The notes: generated by a model not told the origin, from the sequence alone. Shown: positions 43,569 to 52,530, counted from the stretch's first letter. The stretch is 64,000 nucleotides of DNA from CAITSH01 sp025356665 (GCA_025356665.1 JANXRV010000013.1:1-64000), one strand, 5' to 3'. Numbers and translations are program-made.

Positions 43569-45056
43569 TCACCTGAACAGCGGCGGTGGCTGGAAACCGC
43601 GGTGCGCGGTTTCCAGCAGGCGCGCGAGCGCGATGCAGCGCAGGTCGGCGTAGTCGGGCCCGATGATTTGCAGGCCTATCGGTAGACCTGCAGCTGGGTC
43701 GGAGCCGGAACGTCCGGCCGGAATAGTGGTGGCCGGCAGGTAGGCGACCGAGGCGAGGCCGATCCAGAAATAAGTGTCGGCGTTAGGGTGCGCCACACCG
43801 TCCAGCAGCAAGCGCTGTTCCGCTTTGGGCACCTCGTGCATCAGCGGGAAGGCGGGGGTCGGCGACACCGGCGCGATCAGCGCATCACAGCCGGTAAAAA
43901 ACAGCGCCCAGGCATCGCGCAAGCGCTGGCGTTGGGCATTGTGCGCCAGCCATTCGCGGTGTGATTGTGTCAGTCCGCGCAGCATCAGCGCGTCGTAGCC
44001 GTGGTCGGTCGGATCGAGTGTGGCCGCCCCTGTGGCCAGCGCGGCGATATCGGCCGGGTCGCGCCGGAATGCGCTCGCGGCGCGCGCCAGGGCGATGTGC
44101 AGTTCATAGCTTTGGCGGCTGGGTACCGGCAAGGCCGGATCAATTTGCACGCTGGCACCGGCGTCCTTTAACACCGCCGCCACCTCGAGCGCAGTGCGCC
44201 GCGTGTCGGCGTCGACCGGGAAGTCCGCGTCGCCGGTCAGCACCGCAACGCGAAACTCACGCAGCGATGCGCGACCGGCTTCGGGCAGCGCGAGGCGCCA
44301 GGCGCGCGCCTGGGTGCCCTCAGGGCCGGCCATGATGCGCAGCGCGAGTTCAAGGTCTTCGGCGCGGCGCGCCAGCGGCCCGACGACATTGATGTCATCG
44401 GGCGGGGATTCGGGCGCATAGGCATGGCCGCGCACCGGCACCAGGCCGTAACTGGGCTTGTGACCGTAGACGCCGCAAAAATGTGCCGGCATGCGTATCG
44501 AGCCGCTGTGGTCGCTGCCCAGCTCCAGGGCCGAAAAGCCGGTGGCGAGCGCGACGGCGCTGCCGCCCGATGAGCCGCCGGGCGAGCGCGTGCCGTCCCA
44601 GGGATTGCGCGTGGCGCCATAGACAGCGTTGAAGGTCTGCCAGTCGGCGAGGTCTAGCGGTACGTTGGTCTTGCCCAGCACAATCGCACCGGCGCCCTTG
44701 AGGCGGGCCACCGCCACCGCGTCTTCTGCGGCGCGATGCTCGCGCCGCGCCGCGCGACCAAAGGTCGAGGGCGTGCCTTGCCAGTCTAAGCATTCTTTGA
44801 TGGTGATCGGCACGCCGTGCAGCGGGCCGCGCGGGTTTCCGGCGCGTACGTCGCGATCGGCCTCGTCGGCCTGTTGCAGCGCCGCTTCGGCGCGCAGCAG
44901 CACCACCGCGTTGAGCTGCGGGTTAAAGCGCGCGATGCGATCGAGGCATAGTTCGACCGCCGCGCGTGAGCTGATCTCGCCGCTGGCGATGCGGCGGCCC
45001 AGCTCGGCCGCGCCGAGGTGATGCGGTTCCGGTGATTCTGATGAGTTTGCAGACAA
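43569..45056 (-). CDS. amidase of the amidase-signature family
   Basis: 495 residues if read from the TTG at 45056 (LSANSSESPEPHHLGAAELG). No ATG lies in the right place, and the length fits the family. The Ser-Ser-Lys triad is present: Lys in PITIKECLD, Ser in GGSSGGSAVALATG and Ser in SDHSGSIRMPAHFCG. It hydrolyses an amide to acid and ammonia in the cytoplasm. The stop codon of the upstream amidohydrolase gene is 14 bp away, so the two form an operon. The 3' end of the gene runs through a dispersed hairpin, so the last residues (ETAHRGFQPPPLFR) may derive from the repeat. Confidence 0.85.
   Translation of the reverse strand: MSANSSESPEPHHLGAAELGRRIASGEISSRAAVELCLDRIARFNPQLNAVVLLRAEAALQQADEADRDVRAGNPRGPLHGVPITIKECLDWQGTPSTFGRAARREHRAAEDAVAVARLKGAGAIVLGKTNVPLDLADWQTFNAVYGATRNPWDGTRSPGGSSGGSAVALATGFSALELGSDHSGSIRMPAHFCGVYGHKPSYGLVPVRGHAYAPESPPDDINVVGPLARRAEDLELALRIMAGPEGTQARAWRLALPEAGRASLREFRVAVLTGDADFPVDADTRRTALEVAAVLKDAGASVQIDPALPVPSRQSYELHIALARAASAFRRDPADIAALATGAATLDPTDHGYDALMLRGLTQSHREWLAHNAQRQRLRDAWALFFTGCDALIAPVSPTPAFPLMHEVPKAEQRLLLDGVAHPNADTYFWIGLASVAYLPATTIPAGRSGSDPAAGLPIGLQIIGPDYADLRCIALARLLETAHRGFQPPPLFR
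43589..43617. repeat. GCTGGAAA-family hairpin inside the amidase 3' end
   Basis: GCTGGAAACCGCG and CGCGGTTTCCAGC form a perfect 13-bp stem with a GTG loop. It is inside the amidase reading frame, seven codons before its end, and lies just past the convergent Bug gene, so it could limit read-through there. Confidence 0.75.
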
Positions 45057-45070
45057 GGCGGCGGACCGGG

Positions 45071-46072
45071 TTAGAGTTTGAGCAGGCGCTCGGCATTGCC
45101 GTGCAGGATTTTTTCGCGGTCCTCGGTGCACAGCGGCACCTGGTCCATCCAGCGCACACCGGGCGGGTTTTCCACAAACGGGTAGTCGACCGAGAACAGG
45201 ATGCGGTCCGCGCCCATTTCCATCACGCTGCACAGCAGCGCCGGGTTGGAGAAGTTGCCGCTGGTGGTGATGTGAAAATGTTCGCAAAAAATATCGCGAA
45301 ACGGAATGCCGCGGTTGCCCGCCCGCGACAGCGCCTCGTTGATGCGCCAAAGTGAAAACGGCAGCGACTCGCCGAGGTGGCCGAGGATGATTTTGAGTTT
45401 CGGGTAGGCCTCAAACACGCCCGAGAGTACCAGGCGTATGGCCTGCGTCGCCGCCTCCATCGTAAAGCCCCAGCCGGCCGACAGCAGTTGCGGGAAATCG
45501 GCCGCGTAATCTTTGTAGTAGGCCTCGATCACCGCCGGGTGCGGCGCTGCCGGATGCAGGTAAATGGGCACGTCCAGCGCCTGCGCGCGCTCGAAAATCG
45601 GCCAAAAGCGCTTGTCGTCGATATACACGCGCTGCTCGCCGATCAGGGTGAAGCCGTGCACCATCGCGCCCTTGAAACCAAATTGCGTCACGGTGCGCTC
45701 CAGCTCATCGGCCGAGGCTTTGGGGTCGGGCGCAGGCAGTGTGGCGAACGCGGCGAAGCGCGACGGGTGGGCTTTGACCGCCTGGTGCAGCCTGTCGTTG
45801 GCGCGAATGGCCAGCGGCACTGCGATATCGGGGGCGAGCCGGTGGGTCGCCGGCGCGCCTTGTGACAGCACCTGGAAGTCGATGCCGGCCTCATCCATCT
45901 CCCGCAGGCGCAGTTCCTCGAGGTCAAAAAGGCGTTCACGCAGCTTGGGCGAGCGGCCCTCAGCGGCGGGGAAGTGGGTCGCCATCTCGGCGTCCCAGTA
46001 GTGCTCCTCGAGCGCGATGATGCGTGATCGGGCGCGGGTCGTCTTGGAGGACGTGGTGGACGTGGTGGTCAT
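45071..46072 (-). CDS. amidohydrolase-2 family decarboxylase (gamma-resorcylate decarboxylase-like)
   Basis: 333 residues from the ATG at 46072, with GGAGAG upstream. The metal ligands of the ACMSD/gamma-resorcylate decarboxylase group are in place: Glu22 and His24 in ALEEHYW, His in IYLHPAAPHPAV, His in LGHLGESLPF and Asp in SVDYPF. REMDEAGIDFQVLSQ is also typical. Such enzymes remove CO2 from hydroxybenzoates without an added cofactor. It is the first gene of an operon with the amidase, divergent from a Bug gene, with operator D between them. Confidence 0.85.
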   Translation of the reverse strand: MTTTSTTSSKTTRARSRIIALEEHYWDAEMATHFPAAEGRSPKLRERLFDLEELRLREMDEAGIDFQVLSQGAPATHRLAPDIAVPLAIRANDRLHQAVKAHPSRFAAFATLPAPDPKASADELERTVTQFGFKGAMVHGFTLIGEQRVYIDDKRFWPIFERAQALDVPIYLHPAAPHPAVIEAYYKDYAADFPQLLSAGWGFTMEAATQAIRLVLSGVFEAYPKLKIILGHLGESLPFSLWRINEALSRAGNRGIPFRDIFCEHFHITTSGNFSNPALLCSVMEMGADRILFSVDYPFVENPPGVRWMDQVPLCTEDREKILHGNAERLLKL

Positions 46073-46190
46073 GTTGCTCTCCGGTGGGGCTTTGTTAATC
46101 GGTCCTGCGGGTGAATGCCGGGCCTTAAAGAGCGCCCTAAGGCCGCGCTGGGGGCCGCAATCCGGCGTTTGCAATCGGCGGCCGCGGCGG

Positions 46191-46220
46191 ACGCAATCGG
46201 AGGCAATCGGACGCAATCGG
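46191..46220 (+). repeat. three tandem copies of a 10-bp unit
   Basis: ACGCAATCGG, AGGCAATCGG and ACGCAATCGG, upstream of the amidohydrolase gene. The 557-bp gap 46073-46629 contains this repeat, operator D and another repeat; no gene is seen. Confidence 0.8.
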
Positions 46221-46386
46221 GCGCGCCGACGCATTCTAGCGGCTGGGCCGCGAACTGAGAAGCGCCGCCGGCGTGGATGGCGGCGCGCGCGGGTCCGCAC
46301 GCGGGCGCTTTTGGTGCTCGGCGGTTTTTTTTGCCGCGTCGCCCCTGCCGGCAAGCAAAACCATGAGTGACGCGGCTTGACTTTTC

Positions 46387-46402
46387 TTGACCGCTAAGTC
46401 AA
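46387..46402. promoter_or_regulatory. TetR-type operator D
   Basis: TTGACCGCTAAGTCAA, one base from perfect symmetry and identical to site C but for that base. It lies between the divergent amidohydrolase (46072, minus) and Bug (46630, plus) genes. The shared context with site C reaches from CTTGACTTTTC on the left to CAATCT on the right. Confidence 0.72.
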
Positions 46403-46473
46403 TCTCGACGCTTGTGATCGGAGCATGAATTGGCGGCATAAAATATGCTGCGGAGGGGCTGCAAAAGTGTTCG

Positions 46474-46513
46474 CAGATGTGCCCAGATGTGTCCAGACGT
46501 CTCCAGACGTCTC
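46474..46513 (+). repeat. four tandem copies of a 10-bp unit
   Basis: CAGATGTGCC, CAGATGTGTC, CAGACGTCTC and CAGACGTCTC, in the leader of the Bug gene at 46630. Confidence 0.8.
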
Positions 46514-46629
46514 ACAGGTGCGCCACTGCTGTGCCTCACCCTGTGCACACCCTGCGCCTCACTCAGTGTACGGATCCCAATAACGCCCGTTTGCCCCTGT
46601 TTTTTGACCTGTCCTTCCGGAGATTCCTG

Positions 46630-47607
46630 ATGATTCGCTTTGCACGGCTCGTGATGGCAGTGTGTGTCCTGCTCGGCGCCTCTGCGGCGTCCGCCCAGGG
46701 CGGCTTTCCCAGCAAGCCGGTGAAGATCATCGTCACCTTCACCACCGGCGGTGCCGCCGACTTCAGTGCGCGCATCATCGGCGACCAGCTCTCGCGCATG
46801 TGGAACCAGCAGGTCATCGTCGAGAACCGCATCGGCGCCGGCGGCAGCATCGGCGTGGAGCAGGTGTACCGCTCCCCGGCCGACGGCTATACGCTGCTGC
46901 TCGCCAGCAACACCCACGCCATCAACCAGGCGCTGTTCAACAATCTGCCCTTTGACCTGACCAAGGATTTCGTCCCGGCCGTACTGACCACCTCCACGCC
47001 GATCGTGCTTGCCGTCAACCCGCGCGTGCCGGCCAAGGACATAAAGGAATTCACCGCCATGCTGCGCGCCAGTCCGGGCAAGGTCGACTACACCACCTGC
47101 GGCGTGGCCACGGCGCACCATTTCGCCATGGAACTGTACAAGTACGCGACCCAGACCTTCGCCGTGCATATCCCGCATCGCGGCTGCTCACCCGCGGTGA
47201 CCGACGCGGTCGCCGGGCAGGTGGATGTGGTCATCGCCTCGCTCGCCGCGGTGCTGCCCTTTGCCAAGCAGGGCAAGCTGCGTATTCTCGGCCTGACAAC
47301 CAAGGAGCGCTCGCCCTCTGTGCCGGAACTGCCGACCTTCCGTGAATCGGGCCTGCAGGAACTGGCCAACTACGAGGTCGAGAACTACTACGGCCTGCTC
47401 GCGCCCACCGGCACGCCCAGGGATGTGCTGGCCAAGATCGAGGCCGATGTGAGGAAAGTGCTGGCCATGCCCGAAGTCAAATCGCGGCTGACCAACGGCG
47501 GCCTCGACCTTTTTGTCGGCTCGCCGGCGCAGTTCACCTCGCTGCTGGTTTCCGATATCGCCAAATTCCGCGAGGCGATAAAAATCGCCGGAATCAAGCC
47601 CGAGTAA
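46630..47607 (+). CDS. Bug/TctC-family periplasmic solute-binding protein
   Basis: 325 residues from the ATG at 46630 (MIRFARLVMAVCVLLGASAA), with CCGGAGA upstream. Signature FPSKPVKIIVTFTTGGAADFSA, VIVENRIGAGGSIGVEQ and SPADGYTLLLASNTHA. Close in sequence to the Bug protein at 42424. It opens a plus-strand operon with a PhtD-like protein and hydroxylase set 3, downstream of operator D. Confidence 0.92.
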   Translation: MIRFARLVMAVCVLLGASAASAQGGFPSKPVKIIVTFTTGGAADFSARIIGDQLSRMWNQQVIVENRIGAGGSIGVEQVYRSPADGYTLLLASNTHAINQALFNNLPFDLTKDFVPAVLTTSTPIVLAVNPRVPAKDIKEFTAMLRASPGKVDYTTCGVATAHHFAMELYKYATQTFAVHIPHRGCSPAVTDAVAGQVDVVIASLAAVLPFAKQGKLRILGLTTKERSPSVPELPTFRESGLQELANYEVENYYGLLAPTGTPRDVLAKIEADVRKVLAMPEVKSRLTNGGLDLFVGSPAQFTSLLVSDIAKFREAIKIAGIKPE

Positions 47608-47707
47608 TTACCGGCTGCGCGCGCCCCGGCGGGTGCTGCTGCCGCCGTTGCCCGCTTCATTTGAAAAAGTCCGGCATATAACCGCCGTTTAAAAGGATGG
47701 GAAGAAC

Positions 47708-48700
47708 GTGAACAAACTGCGTATCAGTATGGCGTGTTGCGACTACGATCGTTGCCGCGCGCTCTTTGACGGCCGCGCGCCGATAGAGGGCTGTGAAGTG
47801 TCCGCCGTGCCGATAGAACCCGAGGAGGCCTTTCACCGCGCCTTCAAGTTCAACGAATTTGACGTGTCCGAAATCTCGATGTCCAGCCACACGCTGATGA
47901 CCTCCCGCGGCCAGAACGCCTACGTCGGCGTGCCGGCCTTCGTGTCGCGCCTGTTCCGCCACTCGGGCATCTACATCCGTACCGACCGCGGCATCAAGAC
48001 GCCGGCCGATCTCAAGGGCAAGACCATAGGCCTGCCCGAATACCAGATCACCGCCAACGTCTGGATACGCGGCGTGCTCGCCGACGAATACGGCGTCAAG
48101 CCCGAGGACGTGCACTGGCGCAGCGGCGGCCTCGAGGATCCGGGCCGCGAAGAACGCGCGCCGCTCAAGCTCCCGGCTGGCATCGACCTCAAGCCCATCC
48201 CACATGACCGCACGCTCTCAGACATGCTCGAGAAGGGCGAGATCGACGCCATGATCAGCGCGCGCGCGCCCTCGTGCTTTGCCCGCGGCGCGGCCAACGT
48301 CGACCGCATGTTCCCCGACTACAAGAGCACCGAGCAGGAATATTTTCGCCGCACCGGTATTTTTCCCGTCATGCACATCATCGGCATCCGCCGCGAGCTG
48401 GCCGAGCGCGAGCCCTGGCTGCCGGTGAGCGTGTTCAAGGCCTTCAACAAGGCGAAAGAGTTGTGCATGTACGAACTGGGCCAGATCGGCCACCTGTTCA
48501 ACACCCTGCCCTGGGGCGTGGCCGAGTTCGAGGCGGCGAAGAAACTGATGGGCGAGGATTACTGGAGTTACGGTTTCAAGGCCAACGAGCACGTGCTCGA
48601 GACCTTCACCCGCTACCACCACGAGCAGGGCCTGTCGGCGGAAAAAGTCGATCCGCGCGCGCTGTTCCATCCGTCGACGCTAGACCTGTCCAAGGTTTGA
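47708..48700 (+). CDS. 4,5-dihydroxyphthalate decarboxylase-like protein
   Basis: 330 residues from a GTG at 47708 (VNKLRISMACCDYDRCRALF), with a GATGGGAAG region upstream. It follows the family more closely than the 31176 paralogue: FDVSEISMSSHTL, VPAFVSRLFRHSGIYI, TIGLPEYQITANVWIRG, SGGLEDPGREE and YFRRTGIFPVMHIIGI. There is no signal peptide. Known relatives decarboxylate 4,5-dihydroxyphthalate to protocatechuate. Here the neighbours are a Bug protein and a molybdenum hydroxylase, so a carboxylated aromatic or pyridine ring is a reasonable substrate. Confidence 0.82.
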   Translation: MNKLRISMACCDYDRCRALFDGRAPIEGCEVSAVPIEPEEAFHRAFKFNEFDVSEISMSSHTLMTSRGQNAYVGVPAFVSRLFRHSGIYIRTDRGIKTPADLKGKTIGLPEYQITANVWIRGVLADEYGVKPEDVHWRSGGLEDPGREERAPLKLPAGIDLKPIPHDRTLSDMLEKGEIDAMISARAPSCFARGAANVDRMFPDYKSTEQEYFRRTGIFPVMHIIGIRRELAEREPWLPVSVFKAFNKAKELCMYELGQIGHLFNTLPWGVAEFEAAKKLMGEDYWSYGFKANEHVLETFTRYHHEQGLSAEKVDPRALFHPSTLDLSKV

Positions 48701-48725
48701 GCGGCACGGCTCCCGGCCCCCGGCG

Positions 48726-49592
48726 ATGAAGGCCGCACCGTTCCGCTATCACGCGCCGCGCACACTGGACGAGGCGCTGGGCCTGCTCGCCGACTCGCCC
48801 AACGCGCGTGTGCTGGCTGGAGGGCAGTCGTTGATGCCCATGCTTAACATGCGCGTGGTGTCGCCCGATGACCTTGTCGACATCAATGGCGTCGAGGGGC
48901 TTGCCTACATTCGCGAGGAGGGTGTCGAAATCGCCATCGGTGCGATGACGCGCCAGCGCGACCTGGAGTTCTCGCCGCTGATCGCGGCGCGCCTGCCGCT
49001 GATGGCCGAGGCGATCCGTTATGTCGGCCACCGCCAGACGCGTAATCGCGGCACCATTGGCGGCAGCCTGTGCCAGCTTGATCCGTCGGCGGAACTGCCC
49101 ACCGTGGCGCAGGCCTGCGACGCGGTGGTGGTGGCGCGCAGCCGGCGCGGCGAGCGGCGCATCCCCATCGCCGAATTTCCCGCCGGCTATATGACGCCCG
49201 CGCTCGAAGCCGACGAAGTGCTGGTCGAGTTGCGCTTCACGCCCTGGACCGCGCCCCACGGCGCGGCCTTCGTCGAATATGCGCGCCGTCACGGCGATTT
49301 CGCCGTGGTGTCGGCCGCAGCCATGCTCGCCCTTGGCAGCGACGGCCGCATCGAACGCTTGTCGCTCACCTTGGGCGGGGTGGGCGCCGCGCCGCTGCGC
49401 ATGGGCGCGATCGAAGCGGCCTTGTGCGGGCAGAAGCCCTCGACACAGTCCTTTGCCGCAGCCTGTGCCTCGGCCGGAACCATAGATGCGCTCGAAGACC
49501 CGCATTACCCCAGGTGGTACCGCCAGCGTCTTGCCGTGGCGCTGTCAAAGCGCGTGCTTGCCGCCGCGCTCGGACGCGCAGGCGCGCGATAA
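48726..49592 (+). CDS. FAD-binding medium subunit of a molybdenum hydroxylase (CoxM type), set 3
   Basis: 288 residues, MKAAPFRYHAPRTLDEALGL. FAD motifs VLAGGQSLMPMLNMRVVSP and NRGTIGGSLCQLDPSAELP. The stop codon lies inside a 15-bp direct repeat that also holds the next gene's start. It is the first subunit gene of set 3, 25 bp after the PhtD-like gene, so probably in one operon with it. Confidence 0.92.
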   Translation: MKAAPFRYHAPRTLDEALGLLADSPNARVLAGGQSLMPMLNMRVVSPDDLVDINGVEGLAYIREEGVEIAIGAMTRQRDLEFSPLIAARLPLMAEAIRYVGHRQTRNRGTIGGSLCQLDPSAELPTVAQACDAVVVARSRRGERRIPIAEFPAGYMTPALEADEVLVELRFTPWTAPHGAAFVEYARRHGDFAVVSAAAMLALGSDGRIERLSLTLGGVGAAPLRMGAIEAALCGQKPSTQSFAAACASAGTIDALEDPHYPRWYRQRLAVALSKRVLAAALGRAGAR

Positions 49593-49617
49593 AGAGCATG
49601 GACATAAAGAGCATGGA
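49589..49617 (+). repeat. 15-bp tandem duplication carrying two start codons
   Basis: ATAAAGAGCATGGAC is repeated at once (49589-49603 and 49604-49617). Each copy has an AAAGAG ribosome-site-like run and an ATG in the same frame (49598 and 49613). The first copy also contains the stop codon of the preceding gene. Confidence 0.9.
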
Positions 49618-50107
49618 AAAACGCGATATCAAGGTCAACATCAACGGCACCGAACACGCCTGCAGCGTCGAGACGCGCGTCAATCTTGCCGACTTCCTGC
49701 GCCACCAGATCGGCCTCACCGGCACCCATGTCGGCTGCGAGCACGGTGTGTGCGGCGCCTGCACCGTGCTGGTCGAGGGCCAGTCGGTGCGCGCCTGCCT
49801 GATGCTCGCCGCGCAGACCGACGGCAAGCGCGTTGTCACCGTCGAGGGCCTCACCCCGGCCGATGGTTTGTCGCCGCTGCAGCAGTCGTTCTGGGACAAG
49901 CACGGCCTGCAGTGCGGCTATTGCACGCCGGGGGTGCTGGTGTCGCTGACCGAGTTGCTCGAGTCCAATGCCTCGCCCACCGAGGCCGAGGTGCGTGAGG
50001 TCTTGTCCGGCCATCTGTGCCGCTGCACCGGATACCAGAACATTGTTGCTGCGGCCATGGACGCGGCCGAACAGATCAATGCGGCAAAACTGGCGGCGCT
50101 GAAGTGA
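49598..50107 (+). CDS. 2Fe-2S small subunit of a molybdenum hydroxylase, set 3
   Basis: 169 residues from the ATG at 49598, or 164 from the ATG at 49613; both starts come from a 15-bp duplication and are in frame. Cluster motifs CEHGVCGACT, CGYCTPGV and CRCTGYQ. The stop overlaps the next start as GTGA. It links the FAD subunit (48726) and Mo subunit (50104). Confidence 0.93.
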   Translation: MDIKSMEKRDIKVNINGTEHACSVETRVNLADFLRHQIGLTGTHVGCEHGVCGACTVLVEGQSVRACLMLAAQTDGKRVVTVEGLTPADGLSPLQQSFWDKHGLQCGYCTPGVLVSLTELLESNASPTEAEVREVLSGHLCRCTGYQNIVAAAMDAAEQINAAKLAALK

Positions 50108-52488
50108 GCGTCGCCGGCAAGAACAGTACGGGCGCCGCCGCGGCACCGCAAGAGGCCCCGGCCCTGCGCGTGGTCGGCACGCGTGCGCGGCGCATCGAGG
50201 ACCCGGCACTGCTCAGCGGCCGCGGGCGCTTTGTCGATGACATCCGTATCGATGGCACGCTGCACGCGGCGTTTTTGCGCAGCCCGCACGCGCATGCGCG
50301 CATTCGCGCCATTGACGCCGCCGCTGCACGCGCCCTGCCGGGCATTCATGCCGTCTATACCGCGCGCGACATCCTGCCGGCGCTGAGCCGCATTCGCATG
50401 CCGCTGGGGTTCCCGACCAAGGTGCTGCCCGATGGCATCACGCCATTTGTGCTGTGCCCCGAAGAGCTGTGTTACGTCGGCGAGGCGCTGGTCATGGTGG
50501 TCGCCGATTCGCGCCACCTTGCCGAGGATGCGGTGGCGCTGGTCGAGGTTGATTACGAGCCGCTGCCGGCACTGGCCGACTGCCGCGAGGCGCTCAATCC
50601 GGCCGCACCCAAGGTGCGCCTGGAGGCGAGCGACAATGTGCTGACGCGCTTTACCATCGCCTACGGCGACACCGCCGGCGTGTTCGCCAAGGCCGCGCAT
50701 GTGTTCCCCGAATCGCTTAGCACCCATCGCGGCGGCGCGCATCCGATAGAGGGGCGTGGCGTGCTGGCGCAGTTTGATGCGACCGGTGCGCTGACCATCT
50801 GGTCATCGACGCAGATGTCGCATGACCTCAAGTTCATGCTCGCCGACCTGCTCGACCTGGCGGAGGACCGCATACGCGTCATCGCCCCCGATGTGGGCGG
50901 CGGCTTTGGTGCCAAGTTCGTCATCTATCCGGAAGAGATCGCTGTCGCCGCCGCGGCCCGCCTGACCGGCCGGCCGGTGAAATGGATAGAGGACCGCGGC
51001 GAGCACTTTATCGCTTCGATCCAGGAGCGCGAGCAATACTGGGATGTTGAGATCGCCGCCGATGCCGAAGGCAAGATTCTGGGCCTGCGCGGGCGCATGG
51101 TGCACGACCAGGGCGCCTACACGCCGCAGGGCATCAACTGTCCCTACAACGCCTCGACCGCAGTGACCGGCCCGTACAAGGTGCCGGCTTATTCGCTGGA
51201 CGTGTTTGTGGCCCAGACCAACAAGGTGCCGACCATCCCGGTGCGCGGCGCCGGTTATCCCGAGGCGGCCTTTGTCATCGAGCGGCTGATGGATCGCGTT
51301 GCGCTCGAACTGGGCATCGATCGGGCCGAGGTGCGGCTGCGCAACCTCGTGCCGGCCGCAGACATGCCTTACGAGAAGCCGCTGAAGATCCGCGCCGGTG
51401 TGCCGGTGATCCTCGATAGCGGCGACTACCCGGCGTGCCAGAAAAAAGTGCTGGACACCATAGACTACGCCGGCTTTCGCGCGCGCCAGTCGGCGGCGCG
51501 CGCCGAGGGTCGGCACATCGGCATCGGCTTTGCGCATGGCGTGAAGGGCACCGGACGCGGCCCCTTCGAGTCGGGCACGGTGCGCATTTCACCTTCGGGC
51601 CGCATTTCGGTTTACACCGGTGCGCTGGCCATGGGACAGGGCCTGCACACGGCGCTGGCGCAAATCTGCGCCGAGCAACTGGGCGTGCGCCAAAGCGACA
51701 TCGATGTGATTTCCGGCGACACCAGTTTTGTCTCGCTTGGCCTCGGCGGATTCGCCAGCCGGCAGACGGTGACCGCCGGTTCTTCGGTGCACCTGGCCGC
51801 GCTTGCGGTGCGCGATAAGGCGATCAAGCTGGGCGCGCAAATGCTCGAGGCGGCCGAAGCCGATCTTGAGTTGCGCGACGGCCGCGTGTTTGTGCAGGGC
51901 ACCGACCGCTCGGTTGCGCTGAGCGAAGTGGCGCGCGTGCTGCGCGGTGTGCCCGGTTACGCCCTGCCCCCGGGCATGGAAGCGGGGCTAGAGTCGAGCT
52001 TTCACTGGCGCACCGAGGTGCTCGCCTACGCGCATTCCTTTCATGCCTGCGAGGTCGAGGTTGATGTTGAGACCGGCAACGTCAAGTTGCTGCGTTACGT
52101 CGCCTTGCAGGACAGCGGCCGGCTGATCAACCCGATGATTGTCGAGGGCCAGATTCACGGTGGTATCACCCACGGCATCGGCAACGCGCTGTTCGAATAC
52201 ATGGGCTATGACGGCGAGGCACAGCCCTATACCGCGACCTTCGCCGATTATTTGCTGCCGGCCGCGGTGGAAGTGCCGAAGTTTGAAATCCTGTTCCACG
52301 AAAGCCCCTCGCCGCTCAACCCGCTTGGCGTCAAGGGCGTGGGCGAGGGCGGCACGGTGCCGGTTGCGCCTACCATCATGTCGGCCATAGACGATGCACT
52401 CACGCCCTGGGGCGTGCGCGTGACGGAGGCGCCGATCTCACCGGTGCGCCTGCTGCAACTGATCGAGGCCGGCGCGCCCGCCGCCTGA
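50104..52488 (+). CDS. molybdopterin-binding large subunit of a molybdenum hydroxylase, set 3
   Basis: 794 residues from the GTG at 50104, overlapping the previous stop (GTGA). N-terminal LLSGRGRFVDDIRI and LRSPHAHARIRAID; Mo-binding APDVGGGFGAKFVIYPEE; substrate-side loop IPVRGAGYPEAAFV; C-terminal GVKGVGEGG with the catalytic-type Glu. It is less like sets 1 and 2 than the 40071 copy is like set 2, so it probably acts on a different compound. Substrate unknown. Confidence 0.9.
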   Translation: MSVAGKNSTGAAAAPQEAPALRVVGTRARRIEDPALLSGRGRFVDDIRIDGTLHAAFLRSPHAHARIRAIDAAAARALPGIHAVYTARDILPALSRIRMPLGFPTKVLPDGITPFVLCPEELCYVGEALVMVVADSRHLAEDAVALVEVDYEPLPALADCREALNPAAPKVRLEASDNVLTRFTIAYGDTAGVFAKAAHVFPESLSTHRGGAHPIEGRGVLAQFDATGALTIWSSTQMSHDLKFMLADLLDLAEDRIRVIAPDVGGGFGAKFVIYPEEIAVAAAARLTGRPVKWIEDRGEHFIASIQEREQYWDVEIAADAEGKILGLRGRMVHDQGAYTPQGINCPYNASTAVTGPYKVPAYSLDVFVAQTNKVPTIPVRGAGYPEAAFVIERLMDRVALELGIDRAEVRLRNLVPAADMPYEKPLKIRAGVPVILDSGDYPACQKKVLDTIDYAGFRARQSAARAEGRHIGIGFAHGVKGTGRGPFESGTVRISPSGRISVYTGALAMGQGLHTALAQICAEQLGVRQSDIDVISGDTSFVSLGLGGFASRQTVTAGSSVHLAALAVRDKAIKLGAQMLEAAEADLELRDGRVFVQGTDRSVALSEVARVLRGVPGYALPPGMEAGLESSFHWRTEVLAYAHSFHACEVEVDVETGNVKLLRYVALQDSGRLINPMIVEGQIHGGITHGIGNALFEYMGYDGEAQPYTATFADYLLPAAVEVPKFEILFHESPSPLNPLGVKGVGEGGTVPVAPTIMSAIDDALTPWGVRVTEAPISPVRLLQLIEAGAPAA

Positions 52489-52503
52489 TCCGCAGCGATA
52501 GGC

Positions 52504-52530
52504 GGAAAGCCGCGCGGGGCGTGGCTTTCC
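52504..52530. repeat. GCTGGAAA-family hairpin repeat, diverged copy
   Basis: GGAAAGCC and GGCTTTCC pair around a GC-rich middle, and CGATAGG flanks the left side as in the 38539 copy. It follows the set 3 large subunit by 15 bp. The remaining gap to 52782 shows nothing else recognised. Confidence 0.6.
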
